In this document: positions 34,456 through 43,732 of the stretch, one piece after another | Layout: each line of letters begins with the position of its first letter | Position numbering within the stretch: the first letter of the stretch is position 1 | Assembly (NCBI RefSeq): GCF_001666835.1 | Contig: NZ_LZJF01000107.1 | Span: 26,837 to 90,836, forward strand | Length of the DNA stretch: 64,000 nucleotides | From: Mycobacterium sp. E3251 | GTDB taxonomy: Bacteria > Actinomycetota > Actinomycetes > Mycobacteriales > Mycobacteriaceae | Direction of reading: 5' to 3' | The notes under the pieces: model-generated | What the model was told of the DNA's origin: nothing | Database searches by the model: none | What the model saw: the letters and a program-made list of their open reading frames with translations, nothing else | Position numbers and translations under genes: made by a program

Positions 34456-36944
34456 AACTCTCGGCGGCGGCCAGCCGACTGCGCGTGTTCAGCCTGCGTG
34501 AGCTCGCCGTGCATCGCCGCCGCACGCTCGCGTCGATTGCCGTAATGGCCGTGTCCGCAATGTATTTGGTCGCGATATTCGGCATCTTCGGTTCGATCAC
34601 CGGATCGGTCAACCGGCTGGCCGACGGGGTCGCCGGCGTGGCCGCGCTCGAGGTGTCGGGCATCACCGACGCCGGATTCCCCGACACGATATTGGCCGAC
34701 GTGTCCGCGGTTCCCGGCGTCGCGACCGCGGCTCCGATGATCCGGACCTCCGCGTCGACGGCGACGGGACCGGTGCTGCTGTTCGGTGCGGACGCGAGCA
34801 CCGCGGCACTGGGCGGCGCCCTGAAGGACGCGGTCACACGGCCGGTGCAGGCGCTGTCCTCGACGCCGAACGGGGTCCAGGTCGGGCCGCGGGTGGGATA
34901 TGCAAAAGGCCAGACGCTGCAACTGGGCTCGGGCTCGGTCACGGTCAGCGAGGTGCTCGCGGACAAGCAGTTCGCCGACCTCAACGGCGGGCACTACGTG
35001 CTTGCCCCACTTGCGTTGGCGCAGAACGTCACCGGCCGCCCCGGGCAGCTCGACTCGATCCTGATCACCACCAAACCGGGCGCCGACGCGGACGTTGTCG
35101 GGGCCGCGGTCACCGCCGCGGTGCACGGCCGCGCCATCGTCGCCGCTCCGAGCCTGCGGGCGGCCCGGGCCGGTGACGGTGTCAGGTTGATGAATTACAT
35201 GGCGCTGCTTGGTGCCGCGGTCGCGTTGGTGGTCGGCGCGTTTCTGATCTACACCACGATGACCATGGCGATCGCCCAGCGCCGGCCGATCATCTCGATG
35301 CTGCGCGCGATCGGCGGCCGGCGCGTCACCATCGTCGGCGACATGCTGGGCGAGGCGGCGATACTCGGGCTGCTCGGCGGCGCCATCGGCTCGGGCATCG
35401 GAATCCTGGCCGGCCGCATGGCCATTGGCCGCTTGCCCCCGGCGATGACCCAGGGCCTCGAGGCCCGCGTCCAGTACTGGCTGCCCGGTTACGCCATCCC
35501 ACTGGCGCTCGCGGCCACGGCGCTTACCAGCGTGGTCGCCTCGGCGATGGCCGCGCGGCAGGTGTACAAGGTCGCGCCGATCGAAGCGCTGGCGCCGGTC
35601 GGGGCGTCCGCGGCGGACGTCGTGCCCCGCTGGCTGCGGGTCGCCGCCGGTGTGGGCGCCGTCGCGGTTTTCGCGGTGTCCATCTGGGTGGTCCTCGGCC
35701 AACGCGGCACCTTGGCGTTCGCCGCGATGGCCGCCCTGCTGAGCGCCGAGATCGCGCTCGGGTTCGCGCTCGCCGCACCCATCGTCACGGCCACGGCCGC
35801 GTTGGCCCGCGTCTTCGGACCGTTCGGGGCACTCGCGGCGGCCACCATCGAACGCGCCCCGCGGCGCGTGTGGGCCACCGTGATGACCGTGCTGATCGGG
35901 GTGGTCACCACCGTGGTGATCACCGGCACCAACGCCGACATGATCCGCTCGGCCCGCGCCATATTCGCTCCCGCCGCCGGCGTCGACGTGTGGGTGAGCG
36001 CGAACCCCCCCGACAGTTACCCCACCGACGCACTGCCGCAAGGCCTTTCGGAAAAGGTTGCCGCGGTGCCCGGGGTGGCGCGGGTGACCGAGGGCGCGTT
36101 CGGGTTCGCCGTCGTAGGCGGCACGCGCGTCCTGCTCGACGGCTTCTCCGACGGGACCCACGATTCGCTGTTCCGCGCGCTCGACGAACGGGTGCGCACC
36201 GACGTTCTGGCCGGCCGCGGCGTGGTGCTCACGCAGAATCTGGGCGCCACTTTGCACGTCCGCACCGGCGATCGGCTGCAGCTGCAGACGCCACACGGCC
36301 CGCGGCAGACGCCGGTGCTGGCCCTGGTGCCGTTCTTCTCGACCGTGATCGGAACGGTCGGAATCGGCCTCGGGCACATGCGGGCGTGGTTCGATCGCCC
36401 GGCGGCGACGACCCTGCAGATCACCGCGGCCCCGGGGGTGGACCCGCGGCGCCTGTTGACGGAGGTGCGCCACGTGGTGCCCGCGCCCAACCACGTGTAC
36501 GACGGCCGCACCGCGCTGGCGGGGCTGGAAGCCCCGCTGCATCAGAGCATGTTCATCGCCAACGCCGTGTGGGTCATCGTCGTGGCGGTGGCGGCCGTCG
36601 CGCTGCTCAACACGCTGACGCTGTCGGTGCTGGAACGCCGCCGCGAGATCGGTGTGCTGCGGGCCATGGGGTCCAGCCGGCGGTTCACCCTGCGGACGGT
36701 CCTGGCCGAGGCGGCCGGAATCGGTTTCGTCGGCGGCGTTTTGGGGCTGCTGTTCGGCCTGACCGACCAGTGGCTGTTCACCCTCATCAGCGGGGAGATC
36801 ATGAATTTCCAGGTCGGCTTCCGCCTGAGCCCGATGCCCATGGCGTTCACCGCAGGGGCGCTGGCTATCTGCCTGCTCGGCTCGCTGCCACCCGCCCGGC
36901 GCGCGGCGCGGCTGAACATCATCGAGGCACTCAGCGTGGAGTGA
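34452..36944 (+). CDS. ABC transporter permease, duplicated FtsX domain
   Basis: Permease of 830 residues. A first membrane helix (about 26-48) precedes a large outer domain, then FtsX domains with the signatures TTMTMAIAQRRPIISMLRAIGG and, in the second half, LSVLERRREIGVLRAMGSSRR. It ends PARRAARLNIIEALSVE. The GTG at 34452 overlaps the ATPase stop (GTGA). The MacB-like mechanotransmission type acts on envelope substrates or exported small molecules and lipids. The 3' end overlaps that of the convergent methyltransferase gene by 14 bases. Confidence 0.92.
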   Translation: MKLSAAASRLRVFSLRELAVHRRRTLASIAVMAVSAMYLVAIFGIFGSITGSVNRLADGVAGVAALEVSGITDAGFPDTILADVSAVPGVATAAPMIRTSASTATGPVLLFGADASTAALGGALKDAVTRPVQALSSTPNGVQVGPRVGYAKGQTLQLGSGSVTVSEVLADKQFADLNGGHYVLAPLALAQNVTGRPGQLDSILITTKPGADADVVGAAVTAAVHGRAIVAAPSLRAARAGDGVRLMNYMALLGAAVALVVGAFLIYTTMTMAIAQRRPIISMLRAIGGRRVTIVGDMLGEAAILGLLGGAIGSGIGILAGRMAIGRLPPAMTQGLEARVQYWLPGYAIPLALAATALTSVVASAMAARQVYKVAPIEALAPVGASAADVVPRWLRVAAGVGAVAVFAVSIWVVLGQRGTLAFAAMAALLSAEIALGFALAAPIVTATAALARVFGPFGALAAATIERAPRRVWATVMTVLIGVVTTVVITGTNADMIRSARAIFAPAAGVDVWVSANPPDSYPTDALPQGLSEKVAAVPGVARVTEGAFGFAVVGGTRVLLDGFSDGTHDSLFRALDERVRTDVLAGRGVVLTQNLGATLHVRTGDRLQLQTPHGPRQTPVLALVPFFSTVIGTVGIGLGHMRAWFDRPAATTLQITAAPGVDPRRLLTEVRHVVPAPNHVYDGRTALAGLEAPLHQSMFIANAVWVIVVAVAAVALLNTLTLSVLERRREIGVLRAMGSSRRFTLRTVLAEAAGIGFVGGVLGLLFGLTDQWLFTLISGEIMNFQVGFRLSPMPMAFTAGALAICLLGSLPPARRAARLNIIEALSVE

Positions 36945-37557
36945 GGATGGCGAACCCCTGCAAATGGGGTTTGCACGGGAAGGGCACCGGCGTGCGCGGG
37001 ATGGTGCGCAGCGCCGTCGTGTCGAAACCGGCCGCGGCGATGGAATCCAGGGTTCGGCGGTTCGGCTCGCAGCCGGCGGCCAGCCACGACCACGGCCTGG
37101 CCACCAGGTCCTGGAACCGGCCCGTTGCGCCTCCGCCGCGGACATGCTCGAGCACCACCAGCCGGCCCCCGGGAGCGAGCACGCGGCGGATCTCGCCGAG
37201 CGTGGCGGCCACGTCGTCGACCGAGCAGAGCACCAGCCCGATGTGTACCGAGTCGAAAGCGTTGTCCGGGAACGGAATCGATTCGCCGGTTCCCTCGACG
37301 ATGTCGACGGCGATGCCGCGGCGATGGGCAAGCCGGGACGCCATCCGCCGGAACGGCGCCTCCGGCTCCACGGCGGCGACCGTCGTCACCGCGGCGGGCA
37401 GGAATTTCAAGTCGGTGCCCGGACCCAAGCCGAGCATCAGCAGCCGGCCCCTTGCGTGGCTGAGCGCCTCGCGGCGATAGCGGTGATAGAAGAGCCGGTC
37501 GAAAACCGGCTGGCCGAATCTGTACACGTACGGGAAGAAGGGGTTACGACGCGTCAC
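36931..37557 (-). CDS. Class I SAM-dependent methyltransferase
   Basis: Rossmann-fold methyltransferase of about 208 residues: motif I LLMLGLGPGTDLKFL, motif II AVEPEAPFRRMASRL, then GTGESIPFPDNAFDSVHIGLV and EIRRVLAPGGRLVVLEHV, the methyltransferase-11 pattern (UbiE-like). I set the start at the GTG at 37557 (VTRRNPFFPYVYR), which overlaps the end of the DUF4389 gene by 14 bases. An ATG at 37596 would add 13 residues. It is last in the sigL-rslA-monooxygenase-DUF4389 series. The substrate is unknown. Confidence 0.83.
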   Translation of the reverse strand: MTRRNPFFPYVYRFGQPVFDRLFYHRYRREALSHARGRLLMLGLGPGTDLKFLPAAVTTVAAVEPEAPFRRMASRLAHRRGIAVDIVEGTGESIPFPDNAFDSVHIGLVLCSVDDVAATLGEIRRVLAPGGRLVVLEHVRGGGATGRFQDLVARPWSWLAAGCEPNRRTLDSIAAAGFDTTALRTIPRTPVPFPCKPHLQGFAILTPR

Positions 37558-38140
37558 TGGCGCCCAAATCCATTCGGAACGGCGGGTATTCGTCACGCAT
37601 CAGGGACACGTACACGGCCACCCGATAGCGCCATCGAACGATGCCCAGCAGAAGATCGAACATGCCCGTCGGGATGGTCCCCGTACACAACAACCCGACC
37701 GCGGCGATCACGCACAGCAGCTGCAGCAGCGGCTCCATCGACCAGCAGAGCAGGATCTGCGGCACGGCCAGCAGCCACTTCACCAGCACGGCCCAGTTCT
37801 TCAGCCGCTCGGGATAGTCGACCTGCAGATCGCCCGGGTAGTCCGGCCGCGACGCCAGCGTGAAGGGCGGGTACCTGTCCGTGCTGTTCATCGGGAACCG
37901 GAAATTCATCACGCGCCACGACCAGCGCAGCACGCCGACATTGAAGTCGAAGATGGGCCGCGGATACCGCCCGGTGAACAGAATGGCGACGCCGGCCACG
38001 ACGGTCGACAGTGGATATATCAGGTAGAGCCCGATCAGGATCGGGTAGTGCGGGAATGCCAGCACGCACCACTTCAACAGCCAGAGCCAGCGGGAGGGCG
38101 CATCGAATTCGCCTCTGACCCTGATGATTTCGTCGTTCAT
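37544..38140 (-). CDS. DUF4389-family membrane protein
   Basis: Protein of 198 residues with two similar halves. Each half has a hydrophobic segment (VLAFPHYPILIGLYLIYPLS and LAVPQILLCWSMEPLLQLLC) followed by a motif of the FTGRYPRPIFDFNVGVLRW or CTGTIPTGMFDLLLGIVRW type and YPPF. This internal duplication is typical of DUF4389 proteins, whose function is unknown. The ATG at 38140 overlaps the monooxygenase stop (ATGA). Confidence 0.82.
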   Translation of the reverse strand: MNDEIIRVRGEFDAPSRWLWLLKWCVLAFPHYPILIGLYLIYPLSTVVAGVAILFTGRYPRPIFDFNVGVLRWSWRVMNFRFPMNSTDRYPPFTLASRPDYPGDLQVDYPERLKNWAVLVKWLLAVPQILLCWSMEPLLQLLCVIAAVGLLCTGTIPTGMFDLLLGIVRWRYRVAVYVSLMRDEYPPFRMDLGASDAS

Positions 38141-39348
38141 GGGCTGGACCGGCTGGTCGTCGCCGCTCGCAGTTCCCGGCTGATCTCCGCGCACATCCGC
38201 GGGTGACTCGTCCAGCGCAGAAACATCGTCAGTGCGCCGGCCTGCAGCCGGTCGGGGATCAGGCCGGCGGGCCGCAGCACCAACTCGCCGTGCGAGACCG
38301 GCAGTGCTGCCACCCTGGACACGGCCATCACCTTGCGCCGCCGGGTCTTCTCATACCAGCGCAGCGCGCTCGGCACGTCGCCTTTGGCGGCGCCGCCCCG
38401 AAGAGCCGACAGCGCCTTGCACAGCACCATGGTGTCGAGCAGCGCCTGGTTGGTCCCCTGCGCCAGGGTGGGCGGCATCGTGTGGGCGGCGTCGCCGAGC
38501 AACGTCACCGGGCCCCGGCCCGCCGGGGCCATCGGATGCCGGAAATGCGGATACGGCGAGTGCGCCAGATCATCGTCGGTCAGGGCCGCCAGCACCCGGT
38601 CGACGGCTTCCGACCACCCGGCGAAGTGGGTCCGGAGCGTCTCGATCGGGCGTTGCGGTCGCACGAAGTCGTACGACCACGGCAGGTCGAACCACCACTG
38701 CACCTCGGAGCCCCCGGCCGGCCACAGGCCGAGGTTTCCGCGCTCGCCGATGACCATGAGCGCGGTGTGCTTGTCCGGGATGTCCGCAAGGGCGATCAGC
38801 CCCTGCCAACTGCACCAGCCGGTGGGTTTGGCCTGCCGCCCGCCGACGTTGTCCCGGACCATCGAGTGCAGGCCGTCGGCGCCGATCAACAGGTCTCCCT
38901 CGGCCCAGCTGCCGTCGTCGAACTCGACCCGCACGGCGTCGCCCGTGGCGGCCAACGAGATCGCGCGGGCCCCGCATCGGATGCGGTCGGCCGGAAAGCC
39001 GTCCAGCAACCGCTCCAGCAGGACCCGGCGCGGAACCATCCGGACCGGCGCGCCCAGCCGAGCCGCCATCGCGGACACGTCGAGCGTGGCGAGCGGATGG
39101 CCCGTGGCGGTCACGGCCCGCACGGTCGACAGCAGTTGACCGGCCCGGTCCATGTCGACGCCCAGCTGCCGAAGCACCGTCTCGCCGTTGGACCAGATCG
39201 TCACGGCACCGCCGGCCGCCCGCACTTCCGGTCGACGCTCGAAGACGGTGACGTCGTGCCCGTCCCGCGACAAGCCGCGGGCAACGGCGATCCCGCCGAC
39301 ACCGGCGCCCACCACCAGCGCCCGCAGTGGACGCCCGTGGCCAGACAC
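38137..39348 (-). CDS. FAD-dependent aromatic-type monooxygenase (group A)
   Basis: Flavoprotein hydroxylase of 403 residues: N-terminal LVVGAGVGGIAVARGLSRDG, FERRPEVRAAGGAV, the DG motif GDLLIGADGLHSMVR and the second FAD block LLGDAAHTMPPTLAQGTNQA. It uses NAD(P)H and O2 on an unknown ring or lipid substrate. The GTG start lies 15 bases after the rslA stop, so SigL may drive it together with its own regulators. Confidence 0.87.
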   Translation of the reverse strand: MSGHGRPLRALVVGAGVGGIAVARGLSRDGHDVTVFERRPEVRAAGGAVTIWSNGETVLRQLGVDMDRAGQLLSTVRAVTATGHPLATLDVSAMAARLGAPVRMVPRRVLLERLLDGFPADRIRCGARAISLAATGDAVRVEFDDGSWAEGDLLIGADGLHSMVRDNVGGRQAKPTGWCSWQGLIALADIPDKHTALMVIGERGNLGLWPAGGSEVQWWFDLPWSYDFVRPQRPIETLRTHFAGWSEAVDRVLAALTDDDLAHSPYPHFRHPMAPAGRGPVTLLGDAAHTMPPTLAQGTNQALLDTMVLCKALSALRGGAAKGDVPSALRWYEKTRRRKVMAVSRVAALPVSHGELVLRPAGLIPDRLQAGALTMFLRWTSHPRMCAEISRELRAATTSRSSP

Positions 39349-39363
39349 CGCAGCCCCCGACCC

Positions 39364-40113
39364 CTAGAGCGAACGCTGCAACAGAACCTGGCCGCTATCG
39401 GCGGCCACCACCTGAACGGCCGCGATCTGGTCGACCGGCGTCGAGATGCTGCCCGCGGGCGTCGCGGTGTGGCCGGGTACGGCCACCCAGGTCGCCAGCC
39501 GGGTCTGGCTGCCGTCGCGGCCCACCACGACCATCGCCAGCGTGTCGTGGTGCGCGTTGAGCGGGGCCAGGCACACGCACCGCAGGTTGATGGAGGTTCC
39601 CCAGTGCTGGCTGGACAGCTCGACCGTCGAGGCCAGCAGGGTGGTGCCCACCTGCGCCATCGGCGCCGATGACGCGGTCACCTGCTGTGACGGGGACGAG
39701 GAATACCCCTGCACCCCGACGAACACGCCGATCGCCAGCACCACCGCCGCGGCCGACGAAGCCACCCAGGTCACTATCCGCGTGCGGCGCCGGCGCCAGC
39801 TCACCTTGGCCAGCAACGACGTCAGCAGCTCCGGCGACATCTCCGGTGTCGCCGACAACCCGGCGGCCGGGCCGGAGTCGTTGATCGCCGCCACCTCGTC
39901 CGGGCCGAGCTGCGAGAGCAGCGCAGGCACGCCGCTCAAGTCGGCGACGGCCTCCCGACACGCCGGGCAGTGCGCCAGGTGCGCCTCGAATTCGCGTCGC
40001 TCCACCGCCGACAACGAGCCCAACACGTATGCGGCATCCCACATCACGTACGGGTCGTCCGGCGGCCCGATGCCCCGCAGCGGCGTCTTCATGTCATCCA
40101 TTTTCCCCAGCAC
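39364..40113 (-). CDS. rslA: Anti-sigma-L factor RslA
   Basis: Membrane anti-sigma factor of 249 residues, close to the 250 of M. tuberculosis RslA. The N-terminal zinc-binding anti-sigma domain has HLAHCPACREA (HxxxCxxC) with WDAAYVLGSLSAVERREFEA before it. One membrane helix (WVASSAAAVVLAIGVFVGV) and a secreted C-terminal domain follow. It starts 21 bases after the sigL stop. In M. tuberculosis RslA releases SigL on oxidation of its zinc cysteines. Confidence 0.94.
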   Translation of the reverse strand: MLGKMDDMKTPLRGIGPPDDPYVMWDAAYVLGSLSAVERREFEAHLAHCPACREAVADLSGVPALLSQLGPDEVAAINDSGPAAGLSATPEMSPELLTSLLAKVSWRRRRTRIVTWVASSAAAVVLAIGVFVGVQGYSSSPSQQVTASSAPMAQVGTTLLASTVELSSQHWGTSINLRCVCLAPLNAHHDTLAMVVVGRDGSQTRLATWVAVPGHTATPAGSISTPVDQIAAVQVVAADSGQVLLQRSL

Positions 40114-40134
40114 CCTTCAAGCATTCGGAGCCCC

Positions 40135-40680
40135 TCACCGGGTAACTCCGAGTTCCTGCAGAGTGAGTCGCAACGCCCGCACGGCGTAGTGTAATCGCGA
40201 CTTCACCGTTCCTTCCGCGATCCCGAGGTCTGCAGCAATCTGCGCGGTGGTCCAGCCGCGGTAGTACGACCGGTCGACCACGGCCCGGTGCTCGGCGGAC
40301 AGCTGCGCCATCGCGTCGGCGATCAGCAGCTTGTCCAGCGCGGCATTCACCTCGTCCGGCGTCGACCGTTCGGGCGCCCCCGCCTCGTCCGTCGAACCGA
40401 CGACGTTGCGGAACCGTGCGCTGCGCCGGTCGTCGATGATCATGTTGCGCGCGACGGTGAACAGCCACGCCCGCGCCGAGCGCTCGGTGTCCCCGACGAC
40501 CTCCGGATGCTGCCAGGCCCGCAGCAACGTCTCCTGCACGACGTCCTCGGACTGGCTCGCATCCCCGGTGAGCCGGAGCGCGTAACGCCACAAAACCGCT
40601 GCGTGTTCGTCGTACAGCGCCTTCATCAGGGCGGCTTCGGCGGTCCCGGACGCCCTCGAATTGCCTGCAACACGGGCCAC
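40135..40680 (-). CDS. sigL: ECF sigma factor SigL
   Basis: ECF sigma factor of 181 residues, nearly identical to M. tuberculosis SigL from ALYDEHAAVLWRYALRLTGD to LRLTLQELGVTR. Region 2 (DVVQETLLRAWQHPEV) and region 4 (STAQIA-type helix, here TTAQIAADLGIAEGTVKSRL) are clear. The GTG at 40680 is chosen because GGAGGTGA stands six bases upstream and it gives the known MARV start. The gene is preceded by a SigL-type promoter, indicating autoregulation. Confidence 0.95.
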   Translation of the reverse strand: MARVAGNSRASGTAEAALMKALYDEHAAVLWRYALRLTGDASQSEDVVQETLLRAWQHPEVVGDTERSARAWLFTVARNMIIDDRRSARFRNVVGSTDEAGAPERSTPDEVNAALDKLLIADAMAQLSAEHRAVVDRSYYRGWTTAQIAADLGIAEGTVKSRLHYAVRALRLTLQELGVTR

Positions 40681-40699
40681 TCCATCACCTCCGACTACT

Positions 40700-40727
40700 G
40701 AAACGAGTCGAACGGGTGCTCGGTTCA
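40700..40727 (-). promoter_or_regulatory. SigL-type autoregulatory promoter
   Basis: On the minus strand TGAACC (40727-40722) and CGTTTC (40705-40700) are 16 bases apart, 20 bases before the sigL GTG. TGAACC with a CGT-type -10 element is the published consensus for SigL-dependent promoters of M. tuberculosis. The -35 element lies at the edge of a 26-base direct repeat. Confidence 0.7.
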
Positions 40728-40801
40728 ATCGCCACGACCCGCCGCGCCCGGCTTCGCCGCGCTTGCGGTCGTGGCCGGTTCAATCGCCACGACCCGCCGC
40801 G
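40721..40801. repeat. 26-base direct repeat flanking a 45-base hairpin repeat (copy B)
   Basis: Bases 40721-40746 are repeated exactly at 40776-40801. Between and overlapping them, 40731-40775 is a 45-base hairpin (ends GCCACGAC and GTCGTGGC) homologous to 7867-7911. Both direct-repeat copies include the TGAACC complement used as the sigL -35 element, but only the first has a -10 at the right distance. Confidence 0.7.
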
Positions 40802-40828
40802 ACTCGCCACGCCGGGCGACGCAGCAGG

Positions 40829-41629
40829 CTAGGCCAGCGTCAGGATGCGCGGACCGGCGTCGGTGACCGCGACGGTGTGCTCCCAGTGTGCCGCACGGGA
40901 GCCGTCGGAGGTGGTGACGGTCCACGCGTCGTCGAGCACCACGGTCTTGCCCGTCCCGAGGGTCAGCATCGGTTCGATCGCCAGCACCGACCCGGGGGCC
41001 AGCAGCGGGCCGCGTCCGGGCGCGCCCTCGTTGGGCAGGAACGGGTCCATGTGCATTTGCCGCCCGATGCCGTGGCCGCCGTAGCCCTCCACGATCCCGA
41101 ACGCCCGCCCGTGCCGGTCCGCCGCCGCGCGCGTGCCGGTTTCGATGGCGTGCGAGACATCGGTCAGCCGGTTGCCGGGAACCATTGCCGCGATCCCGGC
41201 CTCCAGCGATTCCCTGGTGGCGTCGCAGAGCGCCTGGTCGGCCGCGTCGAGGGTGCCGACGCCGAACGTGATCGCGGCGTCACCGTGCCAGCCTTCCAAG
41301 ATCGCGCCGCAGTCGATGGACACCAGGTCGCCGGGCGCCAAGATCTCTGCGGCCGACGGAATCCCATGGACCACCCGCTCGTTGACCGACGCGCAGATCG
41401 ACGCCGGGTAGCCGTGATAGCCGAGGAACGACGGAACTGCGCCCGCCTCCCGGATCACCGACTCGGCGATCTGATCGAGGCCCAGCGTCGACACCCCGGG
41501 CACCGCCGCCGCCCGCACCGCATGCAGCGCGGCCGCGACCACCGCCCCCGCCGCCGCCATCGCGTCGAGCTCACCGGCGGTGCGCTGCGGAACGACTTTG
41601 TGTCTCCGCAGCCGCGCCAGCGCGCTCAT
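40829..41629 (-). CDS. mapA: Methionine aminopeptidase, type I
   Basis: Removes the initiator methionine from nascent proteins; 266 residues. Metal ligands are visible in [20 protein letters not shown] (two Asp), [10 protein letters not shown] (His), LAIEPML (Glu) and WEHTVAV (Glu). It has the short catalytic form without an N-terminal SH3-binding extension. It starts two bases after the adk stop in the secY-adk-map series. Confidence 0.96.
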   Translation of the reverse strand: MSALARLRRHKVVPQRTAGELDAMAAAGAVVAAALHAVRAAAVPGVSTLGLDQIAESVIREAGAVPSFLGYHGYPASICASVNERVVHGIPSAAEILAPGDLVSIDCGAILEGWHGDAAITFGVGTLDAADQALCDATRESLEAGIAAMVPGNRLTDVSHAIETGTRAAADRHGRAFGIVEGYGGHGIGRQMHMDPFLPNEGAPGRGPLLAPGSVLAIEPMLTLGTGKTVVLDDAWTVTTSDGSRAAHWEHTVAVTDAGPRILTLA

Positions 41630-41631
41630 CG

Positions 41632-42177
41632 TTACTTGCCCAGCGCTTGCAGGGCGCGGGCGAACACTTCGTCGAGGGTGCCGATCGCGTCGACGGTCTT
41701 GAGTTCGTCGCGGTAGTACTCGAGCAGCGGCGCGGTCTCGTCGCGGTACACCTTCATCCGGTTCAGGATGACGTCGTCGGTGTCGTCGGCGCGGCCACGG
41801 GCCTTGAGCCGTTGCAGCAGCTCGTCCTCCGAGACGCGGAACTCCAGCACCGCGTCGATGTCGGTGCCGCGGCGTTCGAGCATTTCGTGCAGCGCCTTGG
41901 CCTGCTCCGTCGACCGCGGATACCCGTCCAGGACGAAGCCGGCGTCGGCGTCGGCATCGCTGAGGCGGTCGTCGACGAGCTGGTTGGTCAACTCCGAGGG
42001 CACCAGGTCGCCGGCGTCCAGATAGCGCTTGGCCTCGAGACCGAGTTTGGTTCCGTTCTCGATGTTGCTGCGGAACAGCTCGCCGGTGGAGATGTGCGGG
42101 ATCCCGAGCTTCTCGGAGAGCTTCTGGGCCTGCGTTCCCTTGCCCGCCCCCGGCGGGCCCAGCAAAACGACTCTCAC
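41632..42177 (-). CDS. adk: Adenylate kinase
   Basis: Interconverts ATP + AMP and 2 ADP; 181 residues, the short form with a small LID lacking zinc cysteines. P-loop [14 protein letters not shown] site [22 protein letters not shown], and LID arginines in [10 protein letters not shown]. The GTG start overlaps the secY stop by four bases (GTGA). Confidence 0.98.
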   Translation of the reverse strand: MRVVLLGPPGAGKGTQAQKLSEKLGIPHISTGELFRSNIENGTKLGLEAKRYLDAGDLVPSELTNQLVDDRLSDADADAGFVLDGYPRSTEQAKALHEMLERRGTDIDAVLEFRVSEDELLQRLKARGRADDTDDVILNRMKVYRDETAPLLEYYRDELKTVDAIGTLDEVFARALQALGK

Positions 42178-43499
42178 TTCAGGAACCCCTCGTAGTTGCG
42201 CTGCATCAGCTGGCTCTCGATCTGCTTGACCGTATCCAAGCCGACACCAATCATGATCAAAACCGCGGTACCGCCGAACGGCAAATTCTGAACCGCTCCG
42301 CCGTTGCCGATTTGCAGGAACAAGTTGGGCAGCACGGAGATGGCGCCGAGGTAGATCGAGCCGGGCAGGGTGATCCGGCTCAGCACATAACGCAGGTAGT
42401 CGGCGGTGGGCTTGCCCGGCCGGATGCCCGGAATGAACCCGCCGAACTTCTTCATCTCGTCCGCACGCTCGTCGGGGTTGAAAGTGATGGACACGTAGAA
42501 GTACGTGAAGAAGATGATCAGCCCGAAGTAGATGCTGATGTAAATCGGATCGCTGGGATCGGACAGGTAACTGCCGACGAACTTGTCCCACCAGCTATTG
42601 CCCACTCCACCACTGCCGCTGCGGATCAGCTGCGTGATCAGGTGCGGAATATAGATGAGCGACGACGCGAAGATGACCGGGATGACGCCGGCCTGGTTGA
42701 CCTTGAGCGGCAGGTACGTCGACGTTCCGCCGTACATGCGCCGGCCCACCATGCGCTTGGCGTATTGCACCGGGATGCGGCGCTGCCCCTGCTCGACGAA
42801 CACCACGCCGACGATGATGACGAGGGCGGCGACGCAGACGGCGCCGAAGATCATCCCGCCGCGGCTGTCCAGGATGGTCTTGCCCTCGGAGGGGATGCGG
42901 GCCGCGATGCCGACGAAGATCAGCAACGACATGCCGTTACCGATGCCCCGCTCGGTGATCAGCTCGCCCATCCACATGACCAGCGCCGCGCCGGCCGTCA
43001 TCACCATCACGATGACGACGAGCGTGAAGATGCTCTGGTCGGCGATGATGTCCAGCGAGCAGCCCTGCAGCAACCCGCCGTTGGCCGCCAGCGCCACGAT
43101 GCTGGTCGCCTGCAGGATCGCCAGCGCGATCGCCAGATAGCGGGTGTACTGCGTCATCTTGGCCTGGCCGGACTGGCCTTCTTTGCGCAGTTCCTCGAAC
43201 CGCGGGATGACCACCGTGAGCAGCTGCACGATGATGCTGGCGGTGATGTAGGGCATCACCCCGACGGCGAACACCGTCAGCTTCAGCAGCGCACCGCCGG
43301 AGAACAGGTTGATCAGCGAATAGATCTGTCCGGCCGCGCCGCCGCTGGCCTCCTTGATGCACTGCTGGACGTTCGGGAAATTGACGCCAGGGGACGGCAA
43401 AGCAGCGCCCAGCCGATAGAGAACGACGATTCCCAGCGTGAAGAGGATCTTCCGTCTCAGGTCGACTGTCCGCAGCGATGAGATGAAAGCCGAAAGCAC
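42174..43499 (-). CDS. secY: Preprotein translocase subunit SecY
   Basis: Central channel of the Sec translocon, 441 residues with ten predicted membrane helices. Recognisable blocks: [20 protein letters not shown] near the start, the SecY signature [15 protein letters not shown], and [14 protein letters not shown] before the cytoplasmic C4/C5 loops. It heads the secY-adk-mapA operon. The 233 bases to the divergent methyltransferase should hold both promoters; I see no clear -35/-10 pair. Confidence 0.98.
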   Translation of the reverse strand: MLSAFISSLRTVDLRRKILFTLGIVVLYRLGAALPSPGVNFPNVQQCIKEASGGAAGQIYSLINLFSGGALLKLTVFAVGVMPYITASIIVQLLTVVIPRFEELRKEGQSGQAKMTQYTRYLAIALAILQATSIVALAANGGLLQGCSLDIIADQSIFTLVVIVMVMTAGAALVMWMGELITERGIGNGMSLLIFVGIAARIPSEGKTILDSRGGMIFGAVCVAALVIIVGVVFVEQGQRRIPVQYAKRMVGRRMYGGTSTYLPLKVNQAGVIPVIFASSLIYIPHLITQLIRSGSGGVGNSWWDKFVGSYLSDPSDPIYISIYFGLIIFFTYFYVSITFNPDERADEMKKFGGFIPGIRPGKPTADYLRYVLSRITLPGSIYLGAISVLPNLFLQIGNGGAVQNLPFGGTAVLIMIGVGLDTVKQIESQLMQRNYEGFLK

Positions 43500-43732
43500 T
43501 CTTCCTCCTGCGCAGCCGGGGGGTTTCCTGCATTACGCGCCCAACACCCGCAGGCCAGGACGTACGGCCGACTTATCTGCAGCGCGTCAAACCGTGTACG
43601 AGACTAACAGCTGGTCTGGGCAAGTCCGTCCAGGGCCGTCAAGGACGACCCATAAAAAGCACAGGAAGCCGCAAGCCGTGGGGCGTAGAGTGCTCTTGGT
43701 TCGTTGCATTTGCTAAGTAAATGGGGAGCAGC

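Noticed and set aside
33906..37331. Minus-strand open frame of 1141 codons opposite the ABC transporter
   Set aside because: It runs through the ATPase and permease genes in antisense, is rich in Arg/Gly/His, and has no motif or start context.
40731..40775. CRISPR array reading of the repeated sequence upstream of sigL
   Set aside because: There are only two direct-repeat copies, no regular spacers and no cas genes. The element is a single hairpin with a short duplication.
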